A stretch of 64,000 nucleotides of DNA from Calothrix brevissima NIES-22 (GTDB taxonomy: Bacteria; Cyanobacteriota; Cyanobacteriia; Cyanobacteriales; Nostocaceae): contig NZ_AP018207.1 of the NCBI RefSeq assembly GCF_002367995.1, forward strand, positions 7,736,199 through 7,800,198, given 5' to 3'. Positions 35,618 through 45,101 of this stretch are shown piece after piece. The position numbers and the translations under genes were made by a program. Below the pieces are notes generated by a model, which was not told the DNA's origin, did not search any database, and saw nothing but the letters and a program-made list of their open reading frames with translations. Within the stretch, counting starts at the first letter, position 1. Each line of letters begins with the position of its first letter.

Positions 35618-36068
35618 TTTTGAGAATCCTTAAGACTTCTACATTACTCGCAAAATCAATTGCCTTAAAATCGTCTAAGTTTTTTAAATTTATGTTAGGA
35701 TGATGATGTAACAACAATTTAACTACTTCTGTCTTGCCTGCTGATGCCCCATACATCAAAACAGTAGCCCCATTATCATTTTGGTTATCAATATTGATGT
35801 TGGCAGCTAGCAACAAATTAATTAAATCGAAGTAGTTCCCAAAACAAGCAAACCACAAAGCATTATTACCGTCATTGTTTCTGGCGTTAACATCTGCACC
35901 TAAAGCAATCAATTCTTCAACTACCGCGTAAAGTCCCTCTCTGGTAGCTTTCATCAAAGCTGTATCGCCATTTTCACCAGCTTGATTTAAGTCATCAGCA
36001 TGATAACCTTTTTCGCTTAACCATTGACTAGTTATTTGACTCAAACTTTGCTGATTTCTTTCACTCAT
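35604..36068 (-). CDS. Ankyrin-repeat protein
   Basis: 154 residues with about four ankyrin repeats (GDTALMKATREGLYAVVEEL, GNNALWFACFGNYFDLINLL, GATVLMYGASAGKTEVVKLL). It is probably a cytoplasmic protein-binding scaffold. It overlaps the SagB-like gene by 14 bases and is likely its partner or regulator. Confidence 0.88.
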   Translation of the reverse strand: MSERNQQSLSQITSQWLSEKGYHADDLNQAGENGDTALMKATREGLYAVVEELIALGADVNARNNDGNNALWFACFGNYFDLINLLLAANINIDNQNDNGATVLMYGASAGKTEVVKLLLHHHPNINLKNLDDFKAIDFASNVEVLRILKNASK

Positions 36069-36462
36069 AAACTTCCTTTCTCCCGATTCACATCCCCACG
36101 ATTATCTGTCATAGCAATTCAAAAAAAAGGTAATGGTGGGCATTACCCACCACGTTAAAGAAATGCTATGAGACCCATTAAACTATGAAGAATGGATGTT
36201 TACTGTTAACTGTTAGACCACAACAATTAACAGTAAATACTTCAGAATCACGAACCATTGCTGATTGGTACAAAGCACCAATTTAGTCAGTATGTAATAG
36301 TTGCATTACCCAACCCGGTATCTATCCAAACTATCTTAGTTTTGCAACTTTGATTTAGGAGAGAGAAAGCTAACAAGAGTTAGAGAATTAGCAAGGTTAT
36401 GAGTTAGGCGATGAGAAAATTGATGCTTTCAACAATGCAATGTATCTCACCAGACAAATCAA
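36069..36462. other. Intergenic gap
   Basis: Contains an inverted repeat GTGGGCATTACCCACCAC near 36137 and a TTAACTGTTA-type repeat near 36205-36230. No gene. Confidence 0.45.
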
Positions 36463-37059
36463 TTAACCGACAGTGACATATTCTCTACCTTCAGAGAATA
36501 GCTGTCTGGCTTTTTTCTCTGGTTTAGGCGAGCCATAATAACCAGCTTCAGCTTCTAGTTCGTCTACTAAATCCCAAGCTTCCTCGGCTCGTTTAGAATC
36601 TGCGCCATAGTTAGCCGCAACAGAACGAGCATTTGAGATAGCTTTATGAAGTTCTTTCTGCACAAATTTTAATTTTGGTTTTTCGACAAAATCGCCTTTG
36701 GTAATAATATCTGTGACAGAAATAATGCCAAGTAATTCACCTTGGATAACGGGCGCACGCCATACACCAGTATTAGCAAATAACCGCGCTACATATTCTA
36801 CATCTAGGTCTGGATTAACCACAATGCAGGGCTTGCTCATGACTTCGTAGACATGCATTGCTTCTGGATCTTTACCATAAGCAACAACCTTACCTACAAT
36901 ATCAGTCTCGGTAACAATGCCGTAAGCATCACCACTGTGACGAGGTTCAACAATCAACGCCCGTAATTCTTTGAGCCGCATTAATTTGACTGCTTCTGCT
37001 ACAGTTGCGGAACCGCGAATAGTAGCTACATTTTGAGTCATAATTTGTTTAGCTTTCAT
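36463..37059 (-). CDS. Two-CBS-domain protein
   Basis: 198 residues. Two CBS domains (~1-60 MTQNVATIRGSATVAEAVKL; ~70-125 VMSKPCIVVNPDLDVEYVAR) probably bind an adenine nucleotide. The C-terminal ~60 residues are helical (AWDLVDELEAEAGYYGSPKP). Homologues sit close to nif clusters in heterocystous cyanobacteria as I recall, so an energy-sensing role in nitrogen fixation is plausible, but no partner is shown here. Confidence 0.85.
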   Translation of the reverse strand: MKAKQIMTQNVATIRGSATVAEAVKLMRLKELRALIVEPRHSGDAYGIVTETDIVGKVVAYGKDPEAMHVYEVMSKPCIVVNPDLDVEYVARLFANTGVWRAPVIQGELLGIISVTDIITKGDFVEKPKLKFVQKELHKAISNARSVAANYGADSKRAEEAWDLVDELEAEAGYYGSPKPEKKARQLFSEGREYVTVG

Positions 37060-37178
37060 GATTCTGGCTCCTTAAATTTGTTTTGCAAGTCAGGGAATTA
37101 ATTCTAAACTGCTGCAATTTTTCCCAAACTGCATTTCATCGAGCTAACTTATTCAACATCAAATTAAATAATCAGAAA

Positions 37179-37313
37179 ATGAATAAGCCACATGAAAAAG
37201 TGGTTACGGAAGTAAGACATTCCGTGGAAGAAACATTTGCTATTTCATCACTTAAGTACTCTGGTTATTGGGAGACAGAAGATTTACGCATTTTCCCCTC
37301 TGACTTCTCTTGA
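37179..37313 (+). CDS. Small ORF, unknown
   Basis: 44 codons from MNKPHEKVVTEVRHSVEETF; a longer frame from 37083 has a less protein-like start. No family known. Its composition looks coding, and it lies divergent from the CBS gene. Confidence 0.3.
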   Translation: MNKPHEKVVTEVRHSVEETFAISSLKYSGYWETEDLRIFPSDFS

Positions 37314-37839
37314 AGATCTCAGATTATCTGCCTCATCTTTGAACTTAACCAGCATTAAGTTGGGAATGTCTGAGTTAAGTCTGTAATCGCTTTTGCTGAA
37401 GTCTGGTTGACTGGCAACAATTTAGCTTACTTATATAGTATCACTCTCATAAGTTGGAATTATGAATGCTTTATAAAGATCCCTAGATATTTCATCAATG
37501 AAAGGGTTAAAAAACGCTAAGAAGTATTAGCCTGAACTTTTTATTTTGAAAAATATGATATTTAAGTAATCTCAATTTAAATCGGAGGATATTGATTAAC
37601 AATAAATAGCTCATTTTTCCATAAAAATAAGCATTAAATTCTGTATTTATGCTAAATATAAGCATGGATCGGGATTGACTATTAGGTCATAGTATATATA
37701 GTTAATTTTTGATTATTGCAATATATTGATGCACCTTACAACAACTAATTTTATTAAGAAAAAATTAAAGATTTCTCTGCTGACTATTTTTGTTTGCTAA
37801 GGTTATCCTGGATACAAAATTCAAATAAGGTGTCAAAGA
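37314..37839. other. AT-rich promoter region of mop
   Basis: 526 bases without a gene, strongly A/T rich near 37450-37800. It should hold the mop promoter; I see no clear operator. Confidence 0.4.
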
Positions 37840-38049
37840 ATGGAAATCAGCGCTCGTAATTCTTTAAAAGCTACTGTGAAAAAAGTTGTTGCTGGTTCTG
37901 TAAATAGTGAAGTAACTTTAGAATTAGCGCCGGGAATAGAAGTAGTTGCAATAATTACAAAATCCTCAGCAGACAAACTCGGATTGGCAGAAGGTAAAGC
38001 AGCTTATGCTGTAATTAAGGCATCCGATGTATTAATTGCTGTGGATTAA
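37840..38049 (+). CDS. mop: Molbindin-like molybdate-binding protein
   Basis: 69 residues, one Mop domain: EISARNSLKATVKKVVAGSV ... VAIITKSSADKLGLAEGKAA ... VIKASDVLIAVD. Molbindins oligomerise and store molybdate. It lies opposite and beyond the 3' end of the nif cluster, so it probably supplies molybdenum for FeMo-cofactor synthesis. Confidence 0.93.
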   Translation: MEISARNSLKATVKKVVAGSVNSEVTLELAPGIEVVAIITKSSADKLGLAEGKAAYAVIKASDVLIAVD

Positions 38050-38127
38050 GAAAGAGTAAATAATTATATATTTAGTAGGGTGTGTTATGCCGTATGCTAA
38101 CGCACCTTTAATATTTGATATTAAGAT

Positions 38128-38202
38128 GTACGCGCTTCGGGGCATGGCAGTGCCAGTGCCCCTACAGTCAACGATTATTTGTCCCTCACCAACTGGCTAC
38201 TG
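38128..38202 (-). repeat. Dispersed repeat, copy 2
   Basis: Reverse complement of the 17311 and 62523 repeats (GTACGCGCTTCGGGGCATGG). It fills the gap between mop and the feoA-like gene, followed by a TGCGTTGCGCTGCGCGACAA palindromic motif that recurs near 48940. Confidence 0.7.
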
Positions 38203-38236
38203 TATGCAGGTGCGTTGCGCTGCGCGACAACACACC

Positions 38237-38476
38237 CTACATGTTTAAACGGACATAAATTTTTCGGGCAATTTCTTTGTCTATTGAGATAATTGTATTA
38301 TTAACTTCTATTTGAAATATAGGATTTTTGGCTTTTACTTTGATAAAAGTTCCAGGTGTTAGCCCAATTTCTATTAATTCCTGCTCATGGGTAATTTTAA
38401 AATCAGGGATTATTCCTTGTTCTCCAGGTTGCATTAATTCTAAGGAACAACCCTGAACAGTAAAGGGGGTAAACAT
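38237..38476 (-). CDS. feoA: FeoA-like protein of the nif cluster
   Basis: 79 residues starting at MFTPFTVQGCSLELM; a longer frame to 38557 has an unlikely leader. It is a single FeoA/SH3-like domain (TVQGCSLELMQPGEQGIIPD, IGLTPGTFIKVKAKNPI). A FeoA domain usually assists ferrous iron uptake or acts in protein contacts. It is the last gene of the minus-strand nif series, 100 bases after fdxH, the usual place in Nostocales. Confidence 0.8.
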   Translation of the reverse strand: MFTPFTVQGCSLELMQPGEQGIIPDFKITHEQELIEIGLTPGTFIKVKAKNPIFQIEVNNTIISIDKEIARKIYVRLNM

Positions 38477-38576
38477 GAAATATATCACCTCAATTAAAAT
38501 AGCTTGCTTGAACCTAAGATAAAGATACTTTTCATCCTTCATCCTAGATTCAAGCAATAACTACACTTGAAAAACT

Positions 38577-38876
38577 TTATACAAGATATGGTTCTTGGTG
38601 GGTTTTAATTGTGCAGTTAGAACGGGGGTAGGTAACACAAAGTAAAGCAAATCCCTTAGACATTTGCTCGTCATCTAAGAAGATTTGATCGGATTGATCT
38701 ACTTCACCTTCAACAACCTTACCAACACAGCTAGAGCAAGATCCAGAGTGGCAAGAGAAGGGTAGTTCAATACCGTTTTCTGCTGCTCCTTCGAGGATGG
38801 TTGTATCTTCATCAATCTCAATTGTGCTGTCGAGATCTTCTTTTTTGTTGATTAATCTAACTTGGTAGGTAGCCAT
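38577..38876 (-). CDS. fdxH: Heterocyst [2Fe-2S] ferredoxin
   Basis: 99 residues of plant-type ferredoxin. The cluster ligands are in [11 protein letters not shown] (Cys at ~42, 47 and 50) and LLCVT (~80). The order within the nif cluster (hesA-hesB-fdxH) identifies it as FdxH, the electron donor to nitrogenase reductase in heterocysts. Confidence 0.95.
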   Translation of the reverse strand: MATYQVRLINKKEDLDSTIEIDEDTTILEGAAENGIELPFSCHSGSCSSCVGKVVEGEVDQSDQIFLDDEQMSKGFALLCVTYPRSNCTIKTHQEPYLV

Positions 38877-39068
38877 TTTCCGATTCTCCTCAAACTTTCT
38901 ACAATTAGGTTTAATTCCCGGATTGGGGGTTCTACTTTTGATGCAGCTACGCGGAGCGATTTTGTGACAGATTTGACAGTATTACTGCTAGGCAGAATTC
39001 AATTTTTTCACCCTGTTTTTTGAATTCCGCAAAGCAGTTTTAATGTATTGATTAAATCTGAAACATTA

Positions 39069-39443
39069 TTAGCTGCAAGGTACACCGTTAGGCGAACAAT
39101 CACCGGCTTTAAAGGACTTACCACAACCACAGGTATCGGTTGCATTGGGGTTAGTAAACTTAAAACCGCTATCCATCACCCCATCAATAAAATCGATGAC
39201 GACGCCTTCTAATAACGGTGCGCTGTTTGCATCAACGTAAAGTAGTACTTTACCTTGCTGAATTACTAAATCGTCTGGTTGTGGCTTGCTAGTAATTTCG
39301 ATACCATACTCATAGCCACTGCAACCACCATCTTTTACAGAGATGCGAACGCCTTTAGTTGCACTATTGGAGTCGGGAGCAGAACCGACTAAGAACGCCC
39401 GCAGACGAAATTCAGCTTTTTCTGTTAACGTAACAGTCATCAC
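39069..39443 (-). CDS. hesB: HesB/IscA-type Fe-S scaffold
   Basis: 124 residues. A-type carrier fold with the conserved cysteines in DGGCSGYEY and DTCGCGKSF. It transfers Fe-S clusters to nitrogenase-related proteins and lies between hesA and fdxH. A short Cys-containing tail (GDCSPNGVPCS) extends beyond the CGCG motif. Confidence 0.93.
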   Translation of the reverse strand: MMTVTLTEKAEFRLRAFLVGSAPDSNSATKGVRISVKDGGCSGYEYGIEITSKPQPDDLVIQQGKVLLYVDANSAPLLEGVVIDFIDGVMDSGFKFTNPNATDTCGCGKSFKAGDCSPNGVPCS

Positions 39444-39614
39444 ATCTCCTGATATGTCGCGATAGTGGTTTTGATTACAGGTGGGGTTTTTTAAGCTGTT
39501 AGGCGTGCTAATTGCATATTTTTCCTTGATAATGAGTTATTTGAATGGGCAGAATCCAAACAACTAATTAAGGTAGGAACGAAGAGATAGGCAATTGTGA
39601 CGCAAATAAGCTGA

Positions 39615-40415
39615 TTATTTTGTGAAATTACTGGTGGGTTCCATTGAACCTGATTGTGCGTATCTCCAGGGGGCGCTATTTCCGCAAACTGGACAAGCGC
39701 GATCGCGTTGAGAACGTCGTTTGGCAAATTCCATCCGATTGAGGTCGATTGTCAACAGTTGTGACAGTAACGGTTGACTAAACCCAGTAATCAACTTAAC
39801 CGCTTCTAATGCTGTGAGACAAGCCAGGGTTCCCGAAACAGCCCCCAGAACTGAAAAGCCACGCCGATCCCAATCAGGTTTTTCTGGGAACAAGCAGGAC
39901 AAACAAGGAGTCACACCAGGAATAATGGTTGTCAGGTAAGCCTCCATTCCGTCCATTGCTGCTTCCACCATCGGCTTACGCCAACGCACACAAGCTGCAT
40001 TCAACAAATTACGCTCGGTAAAATTGTGGGCGCAGTCAAGAGCCATATCAGCAGACTGTACCAACTCATCTACATTTTCTGGGGTGATGTAATCGTGAAT
40101 TGCTTCGACTTGGACATCAGGATTAATTCCTTCCAAAGTTTCTTTCGCTTTGAATACCCTTGGCTGACCGACCCAATCGTGAGTCATGAGAATCTGACGA
40201 TTCATATCATCGAGCCGCAGGTCACCACCCCGGACTAAGATTAGTCGCCCAACGCCCGCTACAGCTAGGTAAAGCGCCGCCGTACCGCCTAATCCCCCCA
40301 CACCTGTAACCAGAACCGTCGCTGACTTCAGGCGCTTCTGAGCTAATTCGCCAAAATTAGGGAGCATCATTTGGCGACTATAGCGTTCTAATTCGGTAGG
40401 CGTCAGGTTTACCAC
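39615..40415 (-). CDS. hesA: HesA, ThiF/MoeB-like adenylyltransferase
   Basis: 266 residues. Nucleotide site VLVTGVGGLGGTAALYLAVA (~32-51), the acidic R-x-x-D-like block LRLDDMNRQI and paired cysteines CLSCLF and CPVCG for zinc. E1-like enzymes adenylate small protein C-termini; the partner in nitrogen fixation is unresolved. It starts 10 bases after nifW. Confidence 0.93.
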   Translation of the reverse strand: MVNLTPTELERYSRQMMLPNFGELAQKRLKSATVLVTGVGGLGGTAALYLAVAGVGRLILVRGGDLRLDDMNRQILMTHDWVGQPRVFKAKETLEGINPDVQVEAIHDYITPENVDELVQSADMALDCAHNFTERNLLNAACVRWRKPMVEAAMDGMEAYLTTIIPGVTPCLSCLFPEKPDWDRRGFSVLGAVSGTLACLTALEAVKLITGFSQPLLSQLLTIDLNRMEFAKRRSQRDRACPVCGNSAPWRYAQSGSMEPTSNFTK

Positions 40416-40425
40416 TTTTTACCTC

Positions 40426-40743
40426 CTAATCAGAAGTGATTTCTGTCAGCTTGACTACATTTTTTTGCTTGTCGTTAAACACCTTAAACAGCTTTTGTTC
40501 TTGAGGTGTGGATTCGACAAATACGTCAGCAGCTTTTTGCAAAGCTATAGCGTATTGTGCGAGTTTTTCTTCTGGTGTTAAATCAGGAGAATTATCATCA
40601 ATTTCTCTGATGAATTGGGAGAATTTTTTGAGAATATGTAAACGGTTAACATTCACAAAATTTTGGTCGTAGGGCAGGTTAAAGAATTGAAAGAATTCTT
40701 CTGCATCTACGAGCTTTTTAAAGTCATCAATATTCTGGCTCAT
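40426..40743 (-). CDS. nifW: Nitrogenase-protective protein NifW
   Basis: 105 residues. The beginning FKKLVDAEEFFQFFNLPYD matches the NifW family, which helps maturation or O2 protection of the MoFe protein. The start overlaps the DUF683 gene stop by 4 bases. Confidence 0.92.
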   Translation of the reverse strand: MSQNIDDFKKLVDAEEFFQFFNLPYDQNFVNVNRLHILKKFSQFIREIDDNSPDLTPEEKLAQYAIALQKAADVFVESTPQEQKLFKVFNDKQKNVVKLTEITSD

Positions 40744-40943
40744 TGACCTTTCTCCATTTTTTTAAGCTGTTGCTTAAGTTCATCTAACTCGCGATAGATG
40801 GCGTAAGTTTCAGCAGCCACATCCATTAATTTTTCAAAGTCGGTGGGTAATCCCTCTGCTAAGTCATGCAGATCCATTTTCATTTGACCTGCTTTACTAT
40901 TGAGCCTTCTGATTTTGCCTTGTAGTTCTTCGGTTGTCGTCAT
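40740..40943 (-). CDS. DUF683 nif-associated small protein
   Basis: 67 residues, a helical pair (LQGKIRRLNSKAGQMKMDLH ... YREL DELKQQLKKMEKGQ). This family always accompanies nifX-DUF269-nifW; structural work on a Cyanothece member described a helical metal-binding dimer as I recall. It overlaps nifW by 4 bases. Confidence 0.88.
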   Translation of the reverse strand: MTTTEELQGKIRRLNSKAGQMKMDLHDLAEGLPTDFEKLMDVAAETYAIYRELDELKQQLKKMEKGQ

Positions 40944-41073
40944 TTGTCAAGAATCCAAAGTCCAAAGTCAAGAGTCAAGAGTCCAAAGTCAAAAGTCCAA
41001 AGTCAAAAATTCAAAATTTGATATTATTGACCATCGACTATTGACCATTGACCACTGACTATTGACTAATTAA
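40944..41073. repeat. AAAGTCC/TTGACTA heptamer repeats inside the nif cluster
   Basis: Degenerate heptanucleotide units (AAAGTCCAAAGTCAAGAGTC, then TATTGACCATTGACCACTGA) fill the gap between DUF269 and DUF683. Similar arrays occur at about 41965-42085 and 51290-51480. Confidence 0.75.
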
Positions 41074-41550
41074 TTAAAGCTTGCCAACTTCAGGGAAGCG
41101 TTTTGCTAAATCGATGCCTTTTTCTACTAGCTTGGCTCCTTCTTCGGCGACTTTTTCTAAGGAATCAAAGCCAAAGCGGTGAGCATCGCGTAAGGTTCTG
41201 GCTACTAACAAAAGGCGACCAGAAAATACAAGTACCCAGCCAAATCCTTCATGGCTTAAGTCAACTACGACTTGGGAAATTAAACCGGTTTCTTTTTCAA
41301 TACAAGCGGCTACGGCTCGATAGAATGCCATAATTCTGGCTTTGGTGAGGGGGTCTACTTCACCATCGAGGGGGATTTCCCGTTTTTTTTGTTTGCTAAC
41401 TACGTAAGGTTTAAGAATTAAATCATCTGCCCAATTTCGATAGGTTCCATAGGTATCTTGACCCCGGATTTGTTGGACGATTGTTTTGAGGAATGGTGAG
41501 TTAGATACGGTAGTGCTGGCGGTACCGTTAACGCTATTATCTAAGGTCAT
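41074..41550 (-). CDS. NifX-associated protein (DUF269)
   Basis: 158 residues. Family blocks ADDLILKPYVVSKQKKREIP, YRAVAACIEKETGLISQVVV and LSHEGFGWVLVFSGRLLLV. The gene overlaps nifX by 4 bases, and DUF269 proteins are constant partners of NifX in cofactor assembly. Confidence 0.92.
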   Translation of the reverse strand: MTLDNSVNGTASTTVSNSPFLKTIVQQIRGQDTYGTYRNWADDLILKPYVVSKQKKREIPLDGEVDPLTKARIMAFYRAVAACIEKETGLISQVVVDLSHEGFGWVLVFSGRLLLVARTLRDAHRFGFDSLEKVAEEGAKLVEKGIDLAKRFPEVGKL

Positions 41551-41960
41551 ACTGTTGCTTCATTCTCTAATTCATCGGCAAAGTTTGTGTCTTTCTGCTT
41601 TAATGCTTTCCGCAACCAAGGTGGAGGGTTACCTTTGAGTGTTTGCACTAATTTAGTTAATACTTCGGCGATTTCTTCTTCTTCCGATCGCGCTTTAATT
41701 GGGGTGACACCTTTTTTGATTAAACGAGCAGCAGCGCTACCACCAATTGCTAATACATAAACAATTGTACAATCACCTAGCGCTTCTAGTTTTGGGGTGA
41801 TTTTATCTTCGTTACCATCTTCTTTGAGGTCGCCGTCAAAGGTTAATGTCTCAACAAATGTAGATCCTTCTTCTGAGACTTCATAAACCTCAATTTGTCT
41901 TGCCCATCCAAAGTGAGCATTAACATGAATTCGGTCACTTGTTGTAAAGGCAATTTTCAT
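41547..41960 (-). CDS. nifX: Nitrogenase cofactor carrier NifX
   Basis: 137 residues. MKIAFTTSDRIHVNAHFGWA and the VLAIGGSAAARLIKKG block are typical. NifX holds NifB-co/VK-cluster between NifB and NifEN. It overlaps DUF269 by 4 bases. Confidence 0.95.
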   Translation of the reverse strand: MKIAFTTSDRIHVNAHFGWARQIEVYEVSEEGSTFVETLTFDGDLKEDGNEDKITPKLEALGDCTIVYVLAIGGSAAARLIKKGVTPIKARSEEEEIAEVLTKLVQTLKGNPPPWLRKALKQKDTNFADELENEATV

Positions 41961-42087
41961 TTTATTTGTCCTTTGTCAGTTGTCAGAGACAGAGACGCGA
42001 TGAATCGCGTCTGTACAAGAGTCAAAAGTTCAAGGTCGTTGTTTATATACTGTTAACTATTGACCATTGACTATTGACTCTTAACTA

Positions 42088-43407
42088 TTACCAATCTCCG
42101 TGGAAGTTTTTTACTCTCTCTTCTTCTGCTTCTAAAAACAGGTTACCCATGCCAAACAAAAGTTCCATTGTGCCTCGGTAGCCAACTTTGGTAAACTGAC
42201 CGTTACCAAGGCGATCGTAAATGGGGATGCCGAGGCGATAGAGGGGAATGGATAGACGTTTAGCGATCGCGCCGACGTTAGAATTGCCAATTAACAAGTC
42301 TGAGCCTGTGGCTAGTTCCTCAAAGTCTTCTAAATCGCCAATGGTGACGCTTTTGATGGGGAGTTTTTCTAATAAAGGCGATCGCGTAGTTGTCACCGCC
42401 CCATGAATTTGCGCTCCCATCGATTGCAGAAAATGAACTGTTGACCACAATAAATCTGGTTCTAAAGCTAAGGATACTCGTTTGGCACCAAAATAAAAGT
42501 GAGTATCTAACATTGCGTCTTGCAATTGGCGACGCTGGCGGCGATATTTTTCCGGGACGCTGTTACCGCTAAGAACTGCTAAAGCGTGAAGGAATTCGTC
42601 TACAGGTTCTAAACCTGTGACTTGTCCAAAGACTTCATAGGGAATCCCAAATCTGTCTTGGAGAATCCGCGCTGCACCGCGCATACTTTCACCCAAGGCG
42701 ATGGTGAAGGCGGAACCACCAACTTCTCGCAGTTGGGCTAAAGTTGTTCCACTAGCTGTAATAGCACTGTAGGAATCTTCTAAATGTCCATCTAAGGAAA
42801 CGCTTAAATCGGGGACAACAATGGGAACTAAGCCAAAGCTAGTTACCATTTCTTTAATTTCTTGGATGTCCCCTGGTGTAAAAGATGAACCCGCCAAGAT
42901 GGTGACTTGTTCAATTCTCGTAGCACAAGGACGGGGGATTTCTTTAACGATGCTTTCTACTGCTACTGCATAACCATCTTGCAAAGCACCTTTAAAATCG
43001 GGTGTGGGTGCAAATATAATTGGTAGCTTATCTAATTCTGGATGGCGATCGCGAATTTCTTTAAGGAAACGTTCGATGTCATCGCCGCGAGTTTCCGTTA
43101 ACCCTGTGCTACATAAACCGATAATTTCCGGCTGGGATTTTTCTACCAAGGTGAGAATTGCTTGTTCGACGTTTTCCTCACCACCTAAGATGGTAGTTAC
43201 TTCGGTCATGGCTGTAGTTGCTAGGGGAATTGCTTCCCGAAAATGCCGCACTAATACAACTTTGGCAAAAGCAGTACAACCTTGAGAACCGTGAAATAAG
43301 GGAATCATCCCCTTTAATCCCAAAAAAGCTAGAGATGCACCCAAAGCTTGACTTTGTTTTAAAGGATTAACTGTAACTGGTTTGTTGGGAGTAGTAACGA
43401 TCGCCAT
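42088..43407 (-). CDS. nifN: FeMo-cofactor scaffold subunit NifN
   Basis: 439 residues with the family blocks NPLKQSQALGASLAFLGLKG, LFHGSQGCTAFAKV and DLLIGNSNVGAIAKRL. NifN pairs with NifE to mature the cofactor. It lies 148 bases after nifE, a gap filled by CCTTGTC-type repeats. The gene is intact. Confidence 0.96.
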   Translation of the reverse strand: MAIVTTPNKPVTVNPLKQSQALGASLAFLGLKGMIPLFHGSQGCTAFAKVVLVRHFREAIPLATTAMTEVTTILGGEENVEQAILTLVEKSQPEIIGLCSTGLTETRGDDIERFLKEIRDRHPELDKLPIIFAPTPDFKGALQDGYAVAVESIVKEIPRPCATRIEQVTILAGSSFTPGDIQEIKEMVTSFGLVPIVVPDLSVSLDGHLEDSYSAITASGTTLAQLREVGGSAFTIALGESMRGAARILQDRFGIPYEVFGQVTGLEPVDEFLHALAVLSGNSVPEKYRRQRRQLQDAMLDTHFYFGAKRVSLALEPDLLWSTVHFLQSMGAQIHGAVTTTRSPLLEKLPIKSVTIGDLEDFEELATGSDLLIGNSNVGAIAKRLSIPLYRLGIPIYDRLGNGQFTKVGYRGTMELLFGMGNLFLEAEEERVKNFHGDW

Positions 43408-43409
43408 TT

Positions 43410-43555
43410 AATAATACCAAGTTTTAGTAGGGGCATGGGGCATGGGGCATTGGGCATGGGGCAGGGGGTAGGGAGCAGGGAGCAGGGGGAGTATTTTCTA
43501 CTTTGTCTCCCTTGTCCTCCTTGTCCCCCTTGTCCCCCTTGTCTCCCTTGCCTTT
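43410..43555. repeat. GGGCATG and CCTTGTC repeats between nifE and nifN
   Basis: The gap consists of GGGGCAT-type units followed by CCCTTGTCTCCC/CCTTGTCCC units on the plus strand. It may have expanded by slippage within the nif operon. Confidence 0.8.
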
Positions 43556-44407
43556 TTACCCTTCCAATACTTCAGTCAGTACACCAGATGTCTCAACCAC
43601 ATCCCAAGGCGCGGGCTTGCGAATTTGTTCCCAAATTGGGCTGTAGAGCGCTTCATACAATTCTCGTGCCATTTCTACCATGCCTACATAACCTGCATAG
43701 GGATGGTGACGTTCTTGGTTAATATCTAGGAAGGGAATCCGGGCTTTGAGGGCGGTATATTGGTTACGTCCCCCAGCAATTAACATATCGGCGTTGGTAT
43801 CTTTTACTAGTTGCAGCAATTCTTTGGCATTGCCTTTTTCTAGCATAATGCCTTCTGTACCAAGTAATTTCCGAATCTTGGCTTTGTCTTCTTCCGTACT
43901 TTTGCGGGTACTGGTAGCGACAACTTCGATACCCAAGTCTTTAGCTGCGGAAATAATTGACCAACTTTTGACACCGCCTGTATATAAGACAACGCGCTTG
44001 CCTTTGAGACGGGCGCGATAGGGAGCCAGAGCGATATCTAAAGCCGCTGTTTCTTCAGCAATCAGCTTTTCTGTGCGCTCTTGTAAATCGGGATCTCCCA
44101 ATTTAGCGGCAATATTTCGCAAACAACGGTTCATGTCATCGATGCCGTAAAAAGACTCTTCAATGTAAGGAATGCCGTAACGTTCCTCCATTTTTCTCGC
44201 CATGTTCAGCAATGCACGCGAGCAAATCATCACATTCAGCTTGGCGCGGTGAGCGTGTGTTATTTCTTGATAACGAGCATCACCTGTGATTTTTGATAAG
44301 ACGCGGATACCCAATTTTTCCAACAGTGGCGTTACTCCCCACATTTCGCCGGCGATGTTGTACTCGCCGATTAAGTTAATATCATAAGGTGTTGTATATT
44401 CCGGTTC
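43556..44407 (-). CDS. nifE: FeMo-cofactor scaffold subunit NifE, 3' part
   Basis: 283 residues continuing from [20 protein letters not shown]. The first internal ATG (44344) gives a 262-residue frame that would lack the N-terminal third and is not a natural start. NifE-type blocks are [25 protein letters not shown]-like GIMLEKGN and [14 protein letters not shown]. Joined through GAACC to the 5' part (50701-51259) it yields 469 residues in frame. Expressed only after excision. Confidence 0.95.
   Translation of the reverse strand, partial: EPEYTTPYDINLIGEYNIAGEMWGVTPLLEKLGIRVLSKITGDARYQEITHAHRAKLNVMICSRALLNMARKMEERYGIPYIEESFYGIDDMNRCLRNIAAKLGDPDLQERTEKLIAEETAALDIALAPYRARLKGKRVVLYTGGVKSWSIISAAKDLGIEVVATSTRKSTEEDKAKIRKLLGTEGIMLEKGNAKELLQLVKDTNADMLIAGGRNQYTALKARIPFLDINQERHHPYAGYVGMVEMARELYEALYSPIWEQIRKPAPWDVVETSGVLTEVLEG
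44403..44407. repeat. nifE element core, left copy
   Basis: GGTTC on the plus strand (GAACC in the gene), the same as 50697-50701. Element-side sequence ACAGCAACGCTTGATGCAAC follows; its GTGTTGCATCAAG arm (reverse strand) pairs imperfectly with GTGTTGTTGTAAG at the other end. Confidence 0.8.
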
Positions 44408-44661
44408 ACAGCAACGCTTGATGCAACACCTTGAATAGTTGCAATTAGCTTGAGCAATAATTTATACGAGTTTATCTCTGCGGTGGAGGAAAGACAAGAC
44501 AGGCGATCGCATTTCCACAGATTTGAACAAAACTTACGTATAATTACAGACTTATTTACCTAAATTTTGTTAAAAAAGTGAAATTTATGTAATTTACCCT
44601 GAGCCAAAATCCAGCTTGTTTAAGACAAACTAACACAAGAATATTCATTAGGAGTACATCT

Positions 44662-45024
44662 ATGCGTCAGAGACGTTCATCTCGTATTCTCAAAAAAGCT
44701 CAACTCAGAGTATGGGGACTTCAAACTATTGACGCCAATCTCGATTTTGGTAATTCTCTGAGCTTGGAAAATCTGCGTCAACAAATTGATGATTTAGGTA
44801 ATAAGCTGATGACTCATAACACAAATCTGGCTAGGATTCATGGTATGAGAATGGAGATTAAAACACTAGAAAAAACATTGAGTACTTTGTGTGAAAGGAT
44901 GCTGCTGGGAGTTGCTGTTAAATATGGCAAAGATAGCCAAGAGTATGCAATGGCTGGTGGTGTGCGCCAGCGCGATCGCGTCCGTAAAAGTACTATTGCT
45001 AGCCTTGAAGATGTGTCGGAATAA
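44662..45024 (+). CDS. Helical conserved protein, unknown
   Basis: 120 residues. Coiled-coil centre (LENLRQQIDDLGNKLMTHNT ... MEIKTLEKTLSTLCERM) and a C-terminal motif GVAVKYGKDSQEYAMAGGVR. Homologues of this pattern are widespread in Nostocales as I recall, without known function. A GGAG ribosome site lies ~8 bases upstream. Confidence 0.65.
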   Translation: MRQRRSSRILKKAQLRVWGLQTIDANLDFGNSLSLENLRQQIDDLGNKLMTHNTNLARIHGMRMEIKTLEKTLSTLCERMLLGVAVKYGKDSQEYAMAGGVRQRDRVRKSTIASLEDVSE

Positions 45025-45101
45025 ATATAATTAAGGTATTGGGCATTGGTGGTTTTCCTCTGCCCACAAGCTTAATGTTTAATCAGGTAAAAAAGCTGTG
45101 A

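Noticed and set aside
43556-44344. A short 262-residue nifE gene starting at 44344
   Set aside because: The ATG is internal to NifE; the true sequence continues upstream to the GAACC core and the 5' part lies at 50697-51259.
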